From the NCBI GenBank assembly GCA_963666875.2, contig CAXXPU010000016.1, positions 124,001 to 188,000 on the forward strand: a stretch of 64,000 nt of DNA. Direction: 5' to 3'. Each line of letters opens with the position of its first letter. Position 1 is the first letter of the stretch. The position numbers and the translations under genes are program-made. The notes beneath the pieces were generated by a model. It ran no database searches and was not told where the DNA came from. It was given only the letters and a program-made list of their open reading frames with translations. This document shows positions 44,726-53,583 of the stretch, piece after piece. The stretch comes from G963662655 sp963666875. Its GTDB lineage: Bacteria; Cloacimonadota; Cloacimonadia; Cloacimonadales; JAIOQZ01.

Positions 44726-46726
44726 ATGACGGAAAAGCAGGCACAGAAACGCATCGAAGAGCTGAAAAAAGAGATCGCGCACCACGAGTATCTCTACCGG
44801 CAATTGAACGCACCGGAGATCACCGATTTCGCGTTCGACGAACTGGTCAGCGAACTGAAACACCTGGAAGCGGAATACCCGCAGTTTGTCACGGCGGATT
44901 CACCGACGCAAAAGCTGGTCACGGACGTTGAGCCGGGAACACGTGTGATCCCGCATCTGGAAAGAATGTATTCGCTGGACAACGCCTACTCGCTGGAAGA
45001 GGCGGAGGGATTTCTACTAAAAATCGCGGAGACGAACGACGGCAGATTCCCACGCGTGTCGCTGGAACTGAAGCTGGATGGGTTCAGCGTCAACCTATTT
45101 TACGACAAGGGAATCCTGCAATACGCGACCACGCGCGGCGATGGTTTCGAGGGCGAAGACATCACCCGCAACGTGCGCACCATCGCTTCAATCCCGCAGA
45201 AGATCGAGCACTCCTACCCGATCGAGGTTCGTGGCGAAATCTTCTTTCCCATCGCGGAGTTCGAGCGGATCAACAAGATTCGTGAGGAAGAGGGTCAGCC
45301 GCGGTTCGCGAACCCGCGCAACGCCGCCGCAGGTACGATCAAGCTAAAGGATCACGAGATGGTCAGGGAGCGGAAACTGGCGTGTATCGTCTATGCGACA
45401 GGACGATTCGAGAATTCTGATGTAGATTCTCAGGAACGGCTGCTCGAATTTTTGAGGGAAAAAGGATTCCCGGTTAGCGAGCACACGGTTTTCGCGGACG
45501 ATTTTCAGGCGATTCGGTTTCACTGCGAGAAGTGGGACAGTACTCGCTCGGAACTGGAATACGAGATCGACGGCATCGTGATCAAGACGGATTCCTTCCA
45601 TCTGCGCGAGGAACTCGGCTACACGTCGAAGAGTCCGAAGTGGGCGTTCGCGTACAAATTCAAAGCTGAGGAGAAGGAGACGATGCTGCTGGACGTCTCG
45701 TTCAACGTGGGCAGAACCGGCGCCGTGACGCCCGTCGCGCACCTGGAACCCATTTATATATCCGGCTCGACCGTCTCCCGCGCCACGCTGCACAACGAGG
45801 ACGAAATCCGGCGCCTCGACATCCACATCGGCGATACGGTGCGTATCATCAAGTCGGGCGAAATCATCCCGAAGATTCTGGAGGTGACGCGCCATGCAGT
45901 GGACGGAAAGCCGGTCGAATACCCGACGCATTGCCCGGCGTGTGGAGAGCCTTTACAGAAGGAAGAAGCCATCACCTATTGCGTGAATGCCAATTGTCCG
46001 GCACAGTTACAGCGGCAGATTATTCACTTCGCCGCGCGTGACGCGATGGACATCGAGGGCATGGGCGAGAAGCTCGTAGTGCGGCTTCTGGAGGAAAACC
46101 TCATTCAGAGTATCGAGGATATTTATCGGCTCGATTACGACAGGATCGCAACTATGGATCGCTTGGGTGAGAAATCGGCGGAAAACCTGAAAGCGGCGAT
46201 CGAGAAGTCGAAAGAGCAGCCGTTCGACAAGGTGCTGTTCGCGCTCGGTATCCGGCATGTGGGCGCTCGAACCGCCAAGACGCTGGCACGGCATTTTCAG
46301 GATATTCAAGCGCTTGCGGATACGGGCATCGAGGAGCTGGAGCAGGTTGGCGACGTCGGATCCATCATTGCGAAATCGATTCACGACTACTTGCACGATC
46401 CACGCAACCAAAAGCTAATCGAAGCGCTGAAGGATGCCGGGTTGACCTTCGAGAGCAGTTACGAGAAGGTCGATACGGCGCTCGCCGGTAAGAAGTTCCT
46501 GTTCACCGGCGGTCTGGAGAACTACTCGCGCCAGGAAGCGCAGGAGATGGTGGAAAGACTTGGTGGTCAGGTGGTGTCGTCGGTGACGAAGAAGCTGGAT
46601 TATCTGGTAGTGGGCGATAATCCCGGCTCGAAGCTGAAGAAGGCACAAGATATCGGAACGATCGCCATCCTTACGGAAGTCGAATGGCTGGATCTGATGG
46701 AAAGATTACGAGGAGAAGCAGGATGA
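44726..46726 (+). CDS. ligA: NAD+-dependent DNA ligase
   Basis: The protein is 666 aa, typical of LigA. It seals nicks using NAD+. The start at 44726 has AGGA upstream; the open frame reaches 14 codons further up into repeat DNA but that is unlikely to be coding. Domains: Ia (1-65, with the YxxD/E-Y-R motif for NMN), adenylation domain with K116 in KLDG, OB fold, zinc finger (CPACGEP..., CVNANCPAQ), HhH domain and a C-terminal BRCT domain (GKKFLFTGGLENYSRQEAQ region, WLDLMERL end). Its stop overlaps the start of the DinB-like gene (ATGA). Confidence 0.97.
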   Translation: MTEKQAQKRIEELKKEIAHHEYLYRQLNAPEITDFAFDELVSELKHLEAEYPQFVTADSPTQKLVTDVEPGTRVIPHLERMYSLDNAYSLEEAEGFLLKIAETNDGRFPRVSLELKLDGFSVNLFYDKGILQYATTRGDGFEGEDITRNVRTIASIPQKIEHSYPIEVRGEIFFPIAEFERINKIREEEGQPRFANPRNAAAGTIKLKDHEMVRERKLACIVYATGRFENSDVDSQERLLEFLREKGFPVSEHTVFADDFQAIRFHCEKWDSTRSELEYEIDGIVIKTDSFHLREELGYTSKSPKWAFAYKFKAEEKETMLLDVSFNVGRTGAVTPVAHLEPIYISGSTVSRATLHNEDEIRRLDIHIGDTVRIIKSGEIIPKILEVTRHAVDGKPVEYPTHCPACGEPLQKEEAITYCVNANCPAQLQRQIIHFAARDAMDIEGMGEKLVVRLLEENLIQSIEDIYRLDYDRIATMDRLGEKSAENLKAAIEKSKEQPFDKVLFALGIRHVGARTAKTLARHFQDIQALADTGIEELEQVGDVGSIIAKSIHDYLHDPRNQKLIEALKDAGLTFESSYEKVDTALAGKKFLFTGGLENYSRQEAQEMVERLGGQVVSSVTKKLDYLVVGDNPGSKLKKAQDIGTIAILTEVEWLDLMERLRGEAG

Positions 46727-47235
46727 CGCAGAAGGATTATATTCTCAACCAGTATTATCAGGGAAAACACGAATTGCTTCAGGCGATCGACGGCCTGACC
46801 GATGAGCAATTGCGAGCGATGCCTCTCGATCACTGGCCGATTGCGTGGGTCGTTCAGCACCTTTGTCTGGCGATCGATTATTTCATCATTCGTGGAAATA
46901 CAGGTGAGATGATGCAGGAGTACGATGCGCGCTTCTCGCATCAGCCACCGGTAAAACCGACTCCTGATAATGCCTGCCCTGGATTGGATATACTGAAGAA
47001 ACAGTGGACTGAACTGATGGACCGGGCGATCGAGATTATCGGGAATTTGAACGATGAAGAGATGGATGCACCTTCGAAATATGAGAACCGGATGGTGGGG
47101 GATCTTCCCATGGCGGAGATCATTCTACTGATGGAATACCACTTGAACGTTCATCTGCGCAATATCTGGACGATCATTGGATTACTGGGCATCGAAACCA
47201 AGTGGGCTGAACAGAGTAAATTCAAATATATCTGA
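46723..47235 (+). CDS. DinB-like metalloprotein
   Basis: The protein is 170 aa; its ATG overlaps the ligA stop by four bases and GGAG precedes it. It is a four-helix DinB-fold protein. Likely metal ligands are the His in WVVQHLCLAIDYF near residue 46 and the two in LMEYHLNVHLRNI near 143-147, the usual three-His arrangement. Members include damage-induced DinB proteins and thiol-dependent S-transferases such as bacillithiol transferase. Overlap with ligA suggests joint expression, but a role in DNA repair cannot be claimed from this alone. Confidence 0.78.
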   Translation: MTQKDYILNQYYQGKHELLQAIDGLTDEQLRAMPLDHWPIAWVVQHLCLAIDYFIIRGNTGEMMQEYDARFSHQPPVKPTPDNACPGLDILKKQWTELMDRAIEIIGNLNDEEMDAPSKYENRMVGDLPMAEIILLMEYHLNVHLRNIWTIIGLLGIETKWAEQSKFKYI

Positions 47236-47236
47236 A

Positions 47237-47845
47237 CTACTCGGGCTTCTTCACCATTTTATCGATTAATTTTCTCGATCCTGCACCGCATCCGAGGATT
47301 GTCTTGATCGTCTCTTCCGCTTTCGCGTCGATGGGGTGGATGAATCGTTTATCGACGTGATAGATCATGCCGGAGGTTGGATTCGGTCCGGTGGGAACAA
47401 ACACGGTGACAAGTCCGTCCGGGTGCTCGTCGGTGATAAAGCCGGTTACGTATGTGTCATTCTCGAAGATCTGTGCCATCACCACTCGTGAGAAGAGGAA
47501 TTTCCTGTCACTGAAGAGTAGATTGATCGTTTCGGTGATAAGCTTGTAGCCTGGAAAGCGGTTGAATACGTGTCGCTCCAGAAAATTGTGCATGCGTGTG
47601 CCGGATCTTGTCCTGACCGCGGCGCCGATCATGAAGCAAATGAAGAGGAAGCCGGCGATACAGATCAGATAGGCAAGGATGATCTCGAGTCTGGAATCGG
47701 TTCCCAGTAGCCCAACGATCGGTCTGATGATGTGAACCAGCTTGTTGATGATCCATACGATGATCCAGATGGTGACCAGAATGGGAAGCAGCACCAGAAT
47801 CCCGCCGATGAATGAATTGATGATGAAATTACGAAACCGGTTCAA
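47237..47845 (-). CDS. DUF502 family membrane protein
   Basis: The protein is 202 aa from a TTG start (47845) that overlaps the stop of the preceding gene as TTGA; GGAGG lies about ten bases upstream. It has two transmembrane helices (about 13-35 and 55-78). The conserved DUF502 features follow: a GYKLITETINLLFSDRKFLFSRVV region, VTGFITDEHPDGLVTVFVPTGPNP spread over 130-155, and SGMIYHVDKRFIHPID. The family is widespread in bacteria and plants (LCV-like) and its biochemical role is not established. It ends a four-gene operon of small membrane proteins. Confidence 0.9.
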   Translation of the reverse strand: MNRFRNFIINSFIGGILVLLPILVTIWIIVWIINKLVHIIRPIVGLLGTDSRLEIILAYLICIAGFLFICFMIGAAVRTRSGTRMHNFLERHVFNRFPGYKLITETINLLFSDRKFLFSRVVMAQIFENDTYVTGFITDEHPDGLVTVFVPTGPNPTSGMIYHVDKRFIHPIDAKAEETIKTILGCGAGSRKLIDKMVKKPE

Positions 47846-48141
47846 TGGGTTTCATCCTCCTGCTCTTTGCGTATTTGCCGTATTTTCTTGTTCGTGTAGT
47901 GGATCGCGATGGGGAATAGGATACTGTAGGGAGCCCAGAGCAGATATTTATATGGCGACTTGATCAGAAATAACGCTATGACGAATGCAATCGCGAAGAT
48001 CCAGAAATACACCGACATCATGATCATGAACCTTCGTTCTGCCATGCTGTTGGTGTTGCGGATGCTTGCCCAGGTTCCGATGATTCCACCGATCACACCG
48101 ATACCCGTACCGACAAGTCCGCCGATCAGTCCCGGATGCAT
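47842..48141 (-). CDS. Small three-helix membrane protein
   Basis: The protein is 99 aa. It has a glycine-rich first helix (about 4-24, GGLVGTGIGVIGGIIGTWAS), a second (about 38-60) and a third (about 66-83), then a basic and acidic tail. The start lies two bases after the previous gene's stop and has no strong ribosome site, so it is probably translated by coupling. The glycine-zipper-like first helix suggests helix packing in an oligomer. Family not recognised. Confidence 0.7.
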   Translation of the reverse strand: MHPGLIGGLVGTGIGVIGGIIGTWASIRNTNSMAERRFMIMMSVYFWIFAIAFVIALFLIKSPYKYLLWAPYSILFPIAIHYTNKKIRQIRKEQEDETH

Positions 48142-48143
48142 GG

Positions 48144-48458
48144 TTAGTGGATTTCCGGTTTTTGATCCAGCGAGAGTTTTTTGAGAATGGACGCCATCGT
48201 GTCGATCTCGGCTATCCGTTTCCGCAAGGCTATAAAAAGAAGGAGAAAAAGGATTCCAGTAATGAAGCCCGGCAATCCGGTATAGAGAATCAGCGTGTCG
48301 TCAATCTCGCCGAAGAGAGAGAAGATTGTTGCCACGATAATCATCGCGCCGATGATGAGGAAGAGCCAGGCGATGATATGCATTGGCTTTGTCAACCGAC
48401 TTGAGCGTAGGATCGACTGCGCCATCTTGATTTCAACGATCGTGAGTTCTGAAGGCAT
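48144..48458 (-). CDS. Small two-helix membrane protein
   Basis: The protein is 104 aa with GGAGGG upstream. It has an N-terminal amphipathic stretch (1-25), helices at about 26-48 and 56-78, then a coiled tail (KRIAEIDTMASILKKL). Family not recognised. It is the second gene of the operon, 16 bases after the first and two before the next. Its size and form resemble the neighbouring 99-aa protein, and the two could be subunits of one complex with DUF502; this is inference. Confidence 0.7.
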   Translation of the reverse strand: MPSELTIVEIKMAQSILRSSRLTKPMHIIAWLFLIIGAMIIVATIFSLFGEIDDTLILYTGLPGFITGILFLLLFIALRKRIAEIDTMASILKKLSLDQKPEIH

Positions 48459-48474
48459 AGATCCCTCCCTGCTA

Positions 48475-48984
48475 TTAGAAAAATTCTTTTGAGCAGATTT
48501 CTCTGAACGTAAGATCGTAAACGGTATAGCGGTCTCCAGACTGCATCACGATCCGATCCGGATACATCCAGATATTGTCGGCGAAGAATGCGCTCTTTGA
48601 CCCGAGCCGATTGAAGTTCAGATCGTAGGTAGTCAGATTGTCGCCGGTCTTGATTACGATGTACTGATCCCGGAACCAGTATTCGTCGGCGCTGAAGACG
48701 TCGATTTTACCAAGCTCCTGGAGCTGGGTATTGTAGAAGAAGAGCTGATGATCCTTGAGGGTTACGATGTAATATTTCTCATACCAGAACTGCTCGACAA
48801 GGAAGAAGTCCTTCGATCCCAGTATCTGGCAATTCATGCTGTAGATCGAGATAACGTCGTCTTCCTGGATGGCGAAGTAGTTCTCGGTTACCGTCACTTT
48901 TTCGATTTTGTTTATTGCACCCAGTGTATTGAAAAGTATGGATCCTATTGCGATCAGAACAAGAATGGCGATATGCCTCTTCAT
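48475..48984 (-). CDS. Secreted protein with four 37-residue repeats
   Basis: The protein is 169 aa with GGAGG upstream. The signal peptide is about residues 1-23. The rest is four tandem repeats of about 37 residues with a Y(Y/F)IV...D.l..Y...(f/l)..lGs..vF.ad..W...d pattern, starting near residues 36, 73, 108 and 145. Strongly alternating aromatic residues suggest beta-strands, perhaps a propeller fragment that needs to oligomerise. It leads the small membrane-protein operon and could be its periplasmic part. Not assigned to a named family. Confidence 0.7.
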   Translation of the reverse strand: MKRHIAILVLIAIGSILFNTLGAINKIEKVTVTENYFAIQEDDVISIYSMNCQILGSKDFFLVEQFWYEKYYIVTLKDHQLFFYNTQLQELGKIDVFSADEYWFRDQYIVIKTGDNLTTYDLNFNRLGSKSAFFADNIWMYPDRIVMQSGDRYTVYDLTFREICSKEFF

Positions 48985-49014
48985 GCATTCCTCCAGATTA
49001 CTTCATGATCGGAA

Positions 49015-49042
49015 TTTATCGTAATCGCTCAGGATTTGTCAA
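49015..49042 (-). promoter_or_regulatory. Candidate promoter of the DUF502 operon
   Basis: On the minus strand TTGACA (49042-49037), a 16-base spacer, then GATAAA (49020-49015), about 30 bases before the start codon. Confidence 0.45.
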
Positions 49043-49062
49043 TGAAAAGATGGTAACCATAT

Positions 49063-49090
49063 AAAACCGCTCCCCGAAATCGAGGAGCGG
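49063..49090 (-). terminator. Rho-independent terminator after the Big_5-like lipoprotein gene
   Basis: CCGCTCCCCG and CGAGGAGCGG pair over AAAT with one mismatch; on the minus strand TTTTA follows. It lies 21 bases past the stop codon at 49112. Confidence 0.75.
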
Positions 49091-49111
49091 CCTGCTACTG
49101 GAAAGCATGTA

Positions 49112-50413
49112 TCAGTCTGCCACAACGACAGTATAGAACTTGGTGACCGAGTCGTATATCGCCAATACGGAATAGAATTCGAGATCGACGGTGATATTGC
49201 CGACGTTGTAACCGCCCGACGGAGGCTGGATGGTGAGGGTCGTGTTGTTGTTGCTCCAGCTCATCACCGGTGCGGGGTAGTCGCTGATATCGAGCAGGTT
49301 GTCAACGTACCCGATCAGGACCTGCTCGGAGAAGTTGATCACGATGCTCTGGTTGGGTGTTATCTGGTAGTATCCATCGTAAAGCTCCATGTTGGTGCTT
49401 TCGATCATGATACCGGGCTGGGTGATGAATTCAGCGGACCAGTCGAAGGGGTTGGCATTGACCGTCTTGCCCTGAACCGTGAAATTGTACTCGTGGTCAA
49501 GCAGGAGCGCTTCGTCCGGATCGATCGTCACATGGGTGCTGGAAGTCCATTCGATCTGGCTGATATCGACCGCTCCGTTGGTCTGGTTGGTAAGCTCCAC
49601 TACGAAATTTTCCGGGTCGATTGCCTGATCGAAGGTGAGTTCGATGGTGTCTGTGATGGGGAAGTTATCCAGGTTGTCGGCGATGACGTTCACTTCCTCA
49701 TCGATCACTTCCAGCAGAATCGGGTTCATGTTCAGTACGCCCTGCGCCACAGGATAGACGTCGAATGCTTGCGCTTTGAAGGTATGGGAGCCATCCGTCC
49801 AGGAATCGATCCGCAGGGTGAATTCGGCGGTCGATGGGAGGTTGGAGAAGCTGAACACGCCGTCGATGTCCGTGTAGGTGGCGTAGCAGTCGGGCGCGAG
49901 GTCGAACACGCCGAAATCTGCGATTAGCCTGATGCCGGTCAGATCTTCGATCTCCTGATTCTCGACGAATGCCATGACGGAGCCGTTGACGGTCGCATCG
50001 AGCGTATGAAGAACTCTGTCTCTGGTAATCGAGTATTCGAAGTCCTCATCGGTGGGGATGTCCGAGATGCCGATGTCTTCGAGGTCCGGAATGATGATGT
50101 TGGAACGCGCAATCGCGTAGTCGTCATTTCCGGAGAAGGTGATCTCGTAGTTACCGGACGGCAGGTTGTTGATAGCGTAGTAGCCGAGGTCGTTGGTCTT
50201 GGTCGTATATACGACGCCTCGCACCGCGTAGGTGATGGTGATGTTCGCCATACGGCTGTTGTCGTTCGCGTCGGAAACGACGCCGTGGATGCTGCCGATC
50301 ACACGCCCGTCATTTTCGTTGCCGGCCTCGTAGTTGCTGGTGGTCGTCTCCGTGCAGGCAAATAGCAGACTCAGGACGGCCAGCAATGTAATCAAACGCA
50401 AGGTTGCCTTCAT
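49112..50413 (-). CDS. Lipoprotein with carboxypeptidase-regulatory and Big_5-like domains
   Basis: The protein is 433 aa with CGGAGGT upstream. The signal ends in a lipobox (LLFAC, Cys near residue 20) followed by a Thr/Ser/Asn-rich spacer. Residues about 40-125 form a carboxypeptidase-regulatory-like domain (GSIHGVVSDANDNSRMANITI). A second such region spans about 135-225. Residues about 230-325 resemble an SbsA-type Ig domain (Big_5), with DTIELTFDQAID and LDHEYNFTV. The last 100 residues form a further beta domain. It is most likely an outer-surface or periplasmic lipoprotein of structural or adhesive role. It lacks the PNPFNP sorting module of its secreted neighbours. Confidence 0.82.
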   Translation of the reverse strand: MKATLRLITLLAVLSLLFACTETTTSNYEAGNENDGRVIGSIHGVVSDANDNSRMANITITYAVRGVVYTTKTNDLGYYAINNLPSGNYEITFSGNDDYAIARSNIIIPDLEDIGISDIPTDEDFEYSITRDRVLHTLDATVNGSVMAFVENQEIEDLTGIRLIADFGVFDLAPDCYATYTDIDGVFSFSNLPSTAEFTLRIDSWTDGSHTFKAQAFDVYPVAQGVLNMNPILLEVIDEEVNVIADNLDNFPITDTIELTFDQAIDPENFVVELTNQTNGAVDISQIEWTSSTHVTIDPDEALLLDHEYNFTVQGKTVNANPFDWSAEFITQPGIMIESTNMELYDGYYQITPNQSIVINFSEQVLIGYVDNLLDISDYPAPVMSWSNNNTTLTIQPPSGGYNVGNITVDLEFYSVLAIYDSVTKFYTVVVAD

Positions 50414-50548
50414 AATACCTCCGATGGTGTTTTGGCAACTGATTTAAAAAAGTGAAGAATCGTCAAGGTAAATCGAATCGATGCCGTTGCGGGATATCAG
50501 GATGATGCCTGGTACCTTCCGGCGATATCAGGGAATCGTGGATATGGC

Positions 50549-50577
50549 TTGACAAACCGGTCATACTACGGTAAATG
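50549..50577 (+). promoter_or_regulatory. Candidate promoter of the SUMF1-DUF1007-NicO operon
   Basis: TTGACA (50549-50554), a 17-base spacer, then TAAATG (50572-50577), 23 bases before the ATG at 50601. Confidence 0.45.
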
Positions 50578-50600
50578 ACTTACAATCGAGGTAATTTCAG

Positions 50601-51539
50601 ATGCGCATACCGATGTTCTGTTTGCTTGTTCTGATTGGATTGAATGCATTTGCATTTCCACTTCTATACGACGTTTCGTATTGCGAAACCGGAGAGGACA
50701 GCGTTGCTTGCCGGTTTCATCTTCGTGACGTGCCGAAAGGAGCGAGTGTCGCGCTATACGGTTATCCATCCAACGACATCATTCACACCCATCCTGTCAA
50801 TGCCGGCTCGATTGTCGATTCGTTTACGGTTCGTGTGCCGTTGTTTCAGGAAGAAAACGTGCGCATCTTCATTCTCGCAGAAGACAGGATGTACGGTGAG
50901 ATGGTTTTCATTCCTGACGGTCGTTACTCGGTTGTCGGCGGCGGCAGCACAATCGAGCAATACAGCTTGAGGGCTTTCTACATCGGCAAGTACGAGATAT
51001 GCAACGAACAATATCGGATGTTCATCGCCGCGGACGGATACGACGACGGAGACCTCTGGAGAATTGAAGGAGACTTGATGAAGGACCCGAACATCGGATG
51101 GCATTATCAGGGACTGAAGCGGATGTCCAAGCCCTGGGAATGGGATTTTAACGCCAAACCGTGGTTCAAGAACGCGACCTGGAACAAGCCCCTTGATCCG
51201 GTATGCGGTATGACGTGGTTCGAGTGCTATGCCTTCAGTCAGTGGTTCGGTGCGGATATGCCGACATGGGATCAGCTCATGGCCTGTTTTCAGGATGAAC
51301 TGGACCGGGAAAATCCAGTGGAATCGACATTGAAGGTGAGAGGAGTCAACGGGTCTGCCGCCGAGTGGTCGCTATCCGGCATCGATCCCTCAGGCATTTC
51401 ATGCGGTGGCTGCAACGAGATGCGCATTCTCGAGAATAACGAAATGACAGAAGTTCCATATCCGATGAGTTACTTCAAGTGTCCGTTGTTCAGGAATGAA
51501 CGACTGGGGTTCAGGATTGCGATACCAGCGACTGATTAG
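50601..51539 (+). CDS. SUMF1/FGE-fold secreted protein
   Basis: The protein is 312 aa with GAGGT eight bases before the ATG. The signal peptide is about 1-16. Residues about 20-90 form a small beta domain. From about 95 it matches the formylglycine-generating-enzyme (SUMF1/EgtB/PvdO) fold: MVFIPDGRYSV, FYIGKYEICNEQYRMFI, PVCGMTWFECYAFSQWFGADMPTWDQ, VRGVNGSAAEWSLSG and a final RLGFRIAI. The two catalytic cysteines of true FGE are not in their usual place, so it is probably a non-sulfatase member. It is followed, with a 44-base overlap, by the metal-related genes DUF1007 and NicO. Confidence 0.8.
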   Translation: MRIPMFCLLVLIGLNAFAFPLLYDVSYCETGEDSVACRFHLRDVPKGASVALYGYPSNDIIHTHPVNAGSIVDSFTVRVPLFQEENVRIFILAEDRMYGEMVFIPDGRYSVVGGGSTIEQYSLRAFYIGKYEICNEQYRMFIAADGYDDGDLWRIEGDLMKDPNIGWHYQGLKRMSKPWEWDFNAKPWFKNATWNKPLDPVCGMTWFECYAFSQWFGADMPTWDQLMACFQDELDRENPVESTLKVRGVNGSAAEWSLSGIDPSGISCGGCNEMRILENNEMTEVPYPMSYFKCPLFRNERLGFRIAIPATD

Positions 51540-52107
51540 TATCCTGGCGATTCTTTCAGGATCGTTTGCGTTGTCTGCCCATCCACACACCTTCATCGAT
51601 TACAGTGCGAAGGTGATCATCGATCGCGGTGGTTTTCGGAAGATCGAATTCGGCTGGCTGTTTGACGAATATTTTACCGAATCCATCGTCATGGACTACG
51701 ACATGGATCATAGCGGCGTCTTCGAAGGCGCGGAAATCAAGGCGATCTACGACGAGGCGTTCATCAATGTCGGGTGTTATAATTACTTCCTGGCGCTGAC
51801 GCTCGATGAAAAACCGGTGACAATCGATACGACAATGAATTTTTCTGCGGAAATCCAGGGCGATCGAATGCTCTATCGGTTCACGGTCTCGTTGCCGGAG
51901 ACGAGCGCGAAGCAATTGACCATCATGAGCTACGATCCGACCTTCTTCGTCTTTCTCGAGATGAAATCCTTGGACGATCTGACGATGGAACATCCCCAGG
52001 GAATGAAGTGCGACGTCCTGACGGACGAACGCTCGATCGAATTCGAGATGTACGGAGAACTACCGGTCAAGGAATACATTATCATACTGGGATCGAGTCA
52101 TGAATAG
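51496..52107 (+). CDS. DUF1007 family periplasmic protein
   Basis: The protein is 203 aa from the ATG at 51496, which overlaps the previous gene; a TTG at 51517 is an alternative start and neither has a strong ribosome site. A signal peptide ends at about FALSA, and the mature protein starts HPHTFIDYSAKV, the hallmark of the family. Later motifs include GWLFDEYFTESIV and a calcium-like DYDMDHSGVFEGAE loop. DUF1007 proteins usually stand beside NicO transporters and are thought to help move nickel, cobalt or zinc; the His-rich N-terminus could bind metal. The stop overlaps the next start by eight bases. Confidence 0.88.
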   Translation: MNDWGSGLRYQRLISILAILSGSFALSAHPHTFIDYSAKVIIDRGGFRKIEFGWLFDEYFTESIVMDYDMDHSGVFEGAEIKAIYDEAFINVGCYNYFLALTLDEKPVTIDTTMNFSAEIQGDRMLYRFTVSLPETSAKQLTIMSYDPTFFVFLEMKSLDDLTMEHPQGMKCDVLTDERSIEFEMYGELPVKEYIIILGSSHE

Positions 52108-52969
52108 ATTCCGTCTCGTCTCCTTCTTGATTCTGATAACGATGTCCTGTTCGCTTATCGCACAAAATCCGTTTTTCAGCGGTGGGGGAAAGCGCGACAC
52201 ATCCCGCACGATCGAGATGCCTGGTAGGCAGCAGGAATCAGACGGGAAGGCATCCATTGTCGCGATGTGTAAGTATAAACTGACCGCTATCCAACGCGAT
52301 TTACGAGATGCGCTGTATCAACAGAAGGAACGCGCCGGATCGCTTGCGGGGAAATTGTACGCACTGCTTCTTGTCTTTATCTATGGTTTTATCCATGCGC
52401 TTGGTCCGGGCCACGGTAAGGTTTTCATTTCTACATTCTCGCTATCTTCCGGGATCAAGACCATGCGTGCCGTGCTTGGCGGAGCGTTGGTCGGGATGCT
52501 GCACGGAATTGCAGCGCTTCTTCTCGTGGTGCTACTTCGGCTGATTCTCAAGCTGCCGGTCACTCGTTCATCCGAGTTGATTCGTTCCCATGTCGAGGTG
52601 GTCGCATTCGTGATCTTGCTAATAATCGGTATCGTACTACTCATTCGTTCGATCGGGGCGAAATATCACGAGCATAGCCGGGCGTCGTTCTGGGGACTCG
52701 TGTTATCCATCGGACTGGTTCCCTGTCCGGGCGCGGTGATGATCACGCTGTATGGCTTCAGCGTGCTTCAGAATCCGGTCTTTACCGTTGTGATGGTGTT
52801 GACTATGGGTATGGGGATGAGCCTTGCGATATCGCTTTTCGCGCTGGTGCCGTCACTCCTGCGCAATGCTGGTTTTCTCGCGAACCGCAACGTATGGAAA
52901 GGTTTATCCATCGGTGGCGCGATACTCATAATCTTGTTCTCTTCGCTATATCTGATTGCCCTGCTCTGA
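52100..52969 (+). CDS. NicO/RcnA-type nickel-cobalt transporter
   Basis: The protein is 289 aa. It has an N-terminal signal-like helix (about 5-22) and six more hydrophobic segments. The family motif HALGPGHGK is at about residues 94-102, in the first transport helix, and SIGLVPCPGAVMI is in the middle. NicO/RcnA proteins move Ni2+ and Co2+ across the inner membrane; many are exporters. Partnership with DUF1007 (8-base overlap) fits a common gene pair. The direction of transport cannot be told from sequence. Confidence 0.9.
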   Translation: MNRFRLVSFLILITMSCSLIAQNPFFSGGGKRDTSRTIEMPGRQQESDGKASIVAMCKYKLTAIQRDLRDALYQQKERAGSLAGKLYALLLVFIYGFIHALGPGHGKVFISTFSLSSGIKTMRAVLGGALVGMLHGIAALLLVVLLRLILKLPVTRSSELIRSHVEVVAFVILLIIGIVLLIRSIGAKYHEHSRASFWGLVLSIGLVPCPGAVMITLYGFSVLQNPVFTVVMVLTMGMGMSLAISLFALVPSLLRNAGFLANRNVWKGLSIGGAILIILFSSLYLIALL

Positions 52970-53097
52970 TTCCGTACGCAAGAAACATCAATCACCGCTC
53001 AATTATCGACAATACCCCCTTCATATAGCGCAATCAACGTCAAGACGACTCGATATCGGTGGATTAATCTGGCACCATCAGAAAATCAGGAGGTATC

Positions 53098-53568
53098 ATG
53101 AAAGAGATCAAGATTAAGCCCATCGGTATCGTCAAGAGGGGAGAGCAGCTCACCGTCGAGATCGAGGAGAAGTATCGTCCGGCGCTCAAGACGCTGGAGA
53201 AATTCAGCCATGTGATCGTGCTCTGGTGGGCACACGGACTGGACACGGACGAATATCGCAATATGCTTCAGACCGATCCGCCATACGCGCCGGAACATCG
53301 TACGGGCGTCTTCGCGACACGCGCGCCATATCGTCCGAACCCCATCGGTTTCAGCATTTGCCCGATCGTCAGTGTGGATGAGGAGAAGGGCGTGGTGACC
53401 GTCACCGACATCGATGCAATCGATGAGACGCCGGTACTCGATCTGAAGGCGTATTTCCCCGTCTGTGACCGCGTGCGCGAAGCCCACATCCCCGAGTGGC
53501 TCTCCGACTGGCCAGAGTGGATGCCGGACTCAGGCATTCCGCTGGAGGATTACGGACAGGAGGATTGA
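53098..53568 (+). CDS. trmO: tRNA (N6-threonylcarbamoyl-A37) methyltransferase TrmO
   Basis: The protein is 156 aa with AGGAGG upstream. It methylates N6 of the t6A37 modification using S-adenosylmethionine. The TrmO/TsaA (UPF0066) signatures are all present: KPIGIVKR at the start, FSHVIVLWWAHG near 40, GVFATRAPYRPNPIGFS near 78-94, and DIDAIDETPVLDLKAYFP near 115-132. The SAM site involves the RxPxRPNPIG motif. Many such proteins are annotated only as 'TsaA-like'. It stands alone between the NicO and CorA operons. Confidence 0.92.
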   Translation: MKEIKIKPIGIVKRGEQLTVEIEEKYRPALKTLEKFSHVIVLWWAHGLDTDEYRNMLQTDPPYAPEHRTGVFATRAPYRPNPIGFSICPIVSVDEEKGVVTVTDIDAIDETPVLDLKAYFPVCDRVREAHIPEWLSDWPEWMPDSGIPLEDYGQED

Positions 53569-53583
53569 TCCTGCGACTACATC

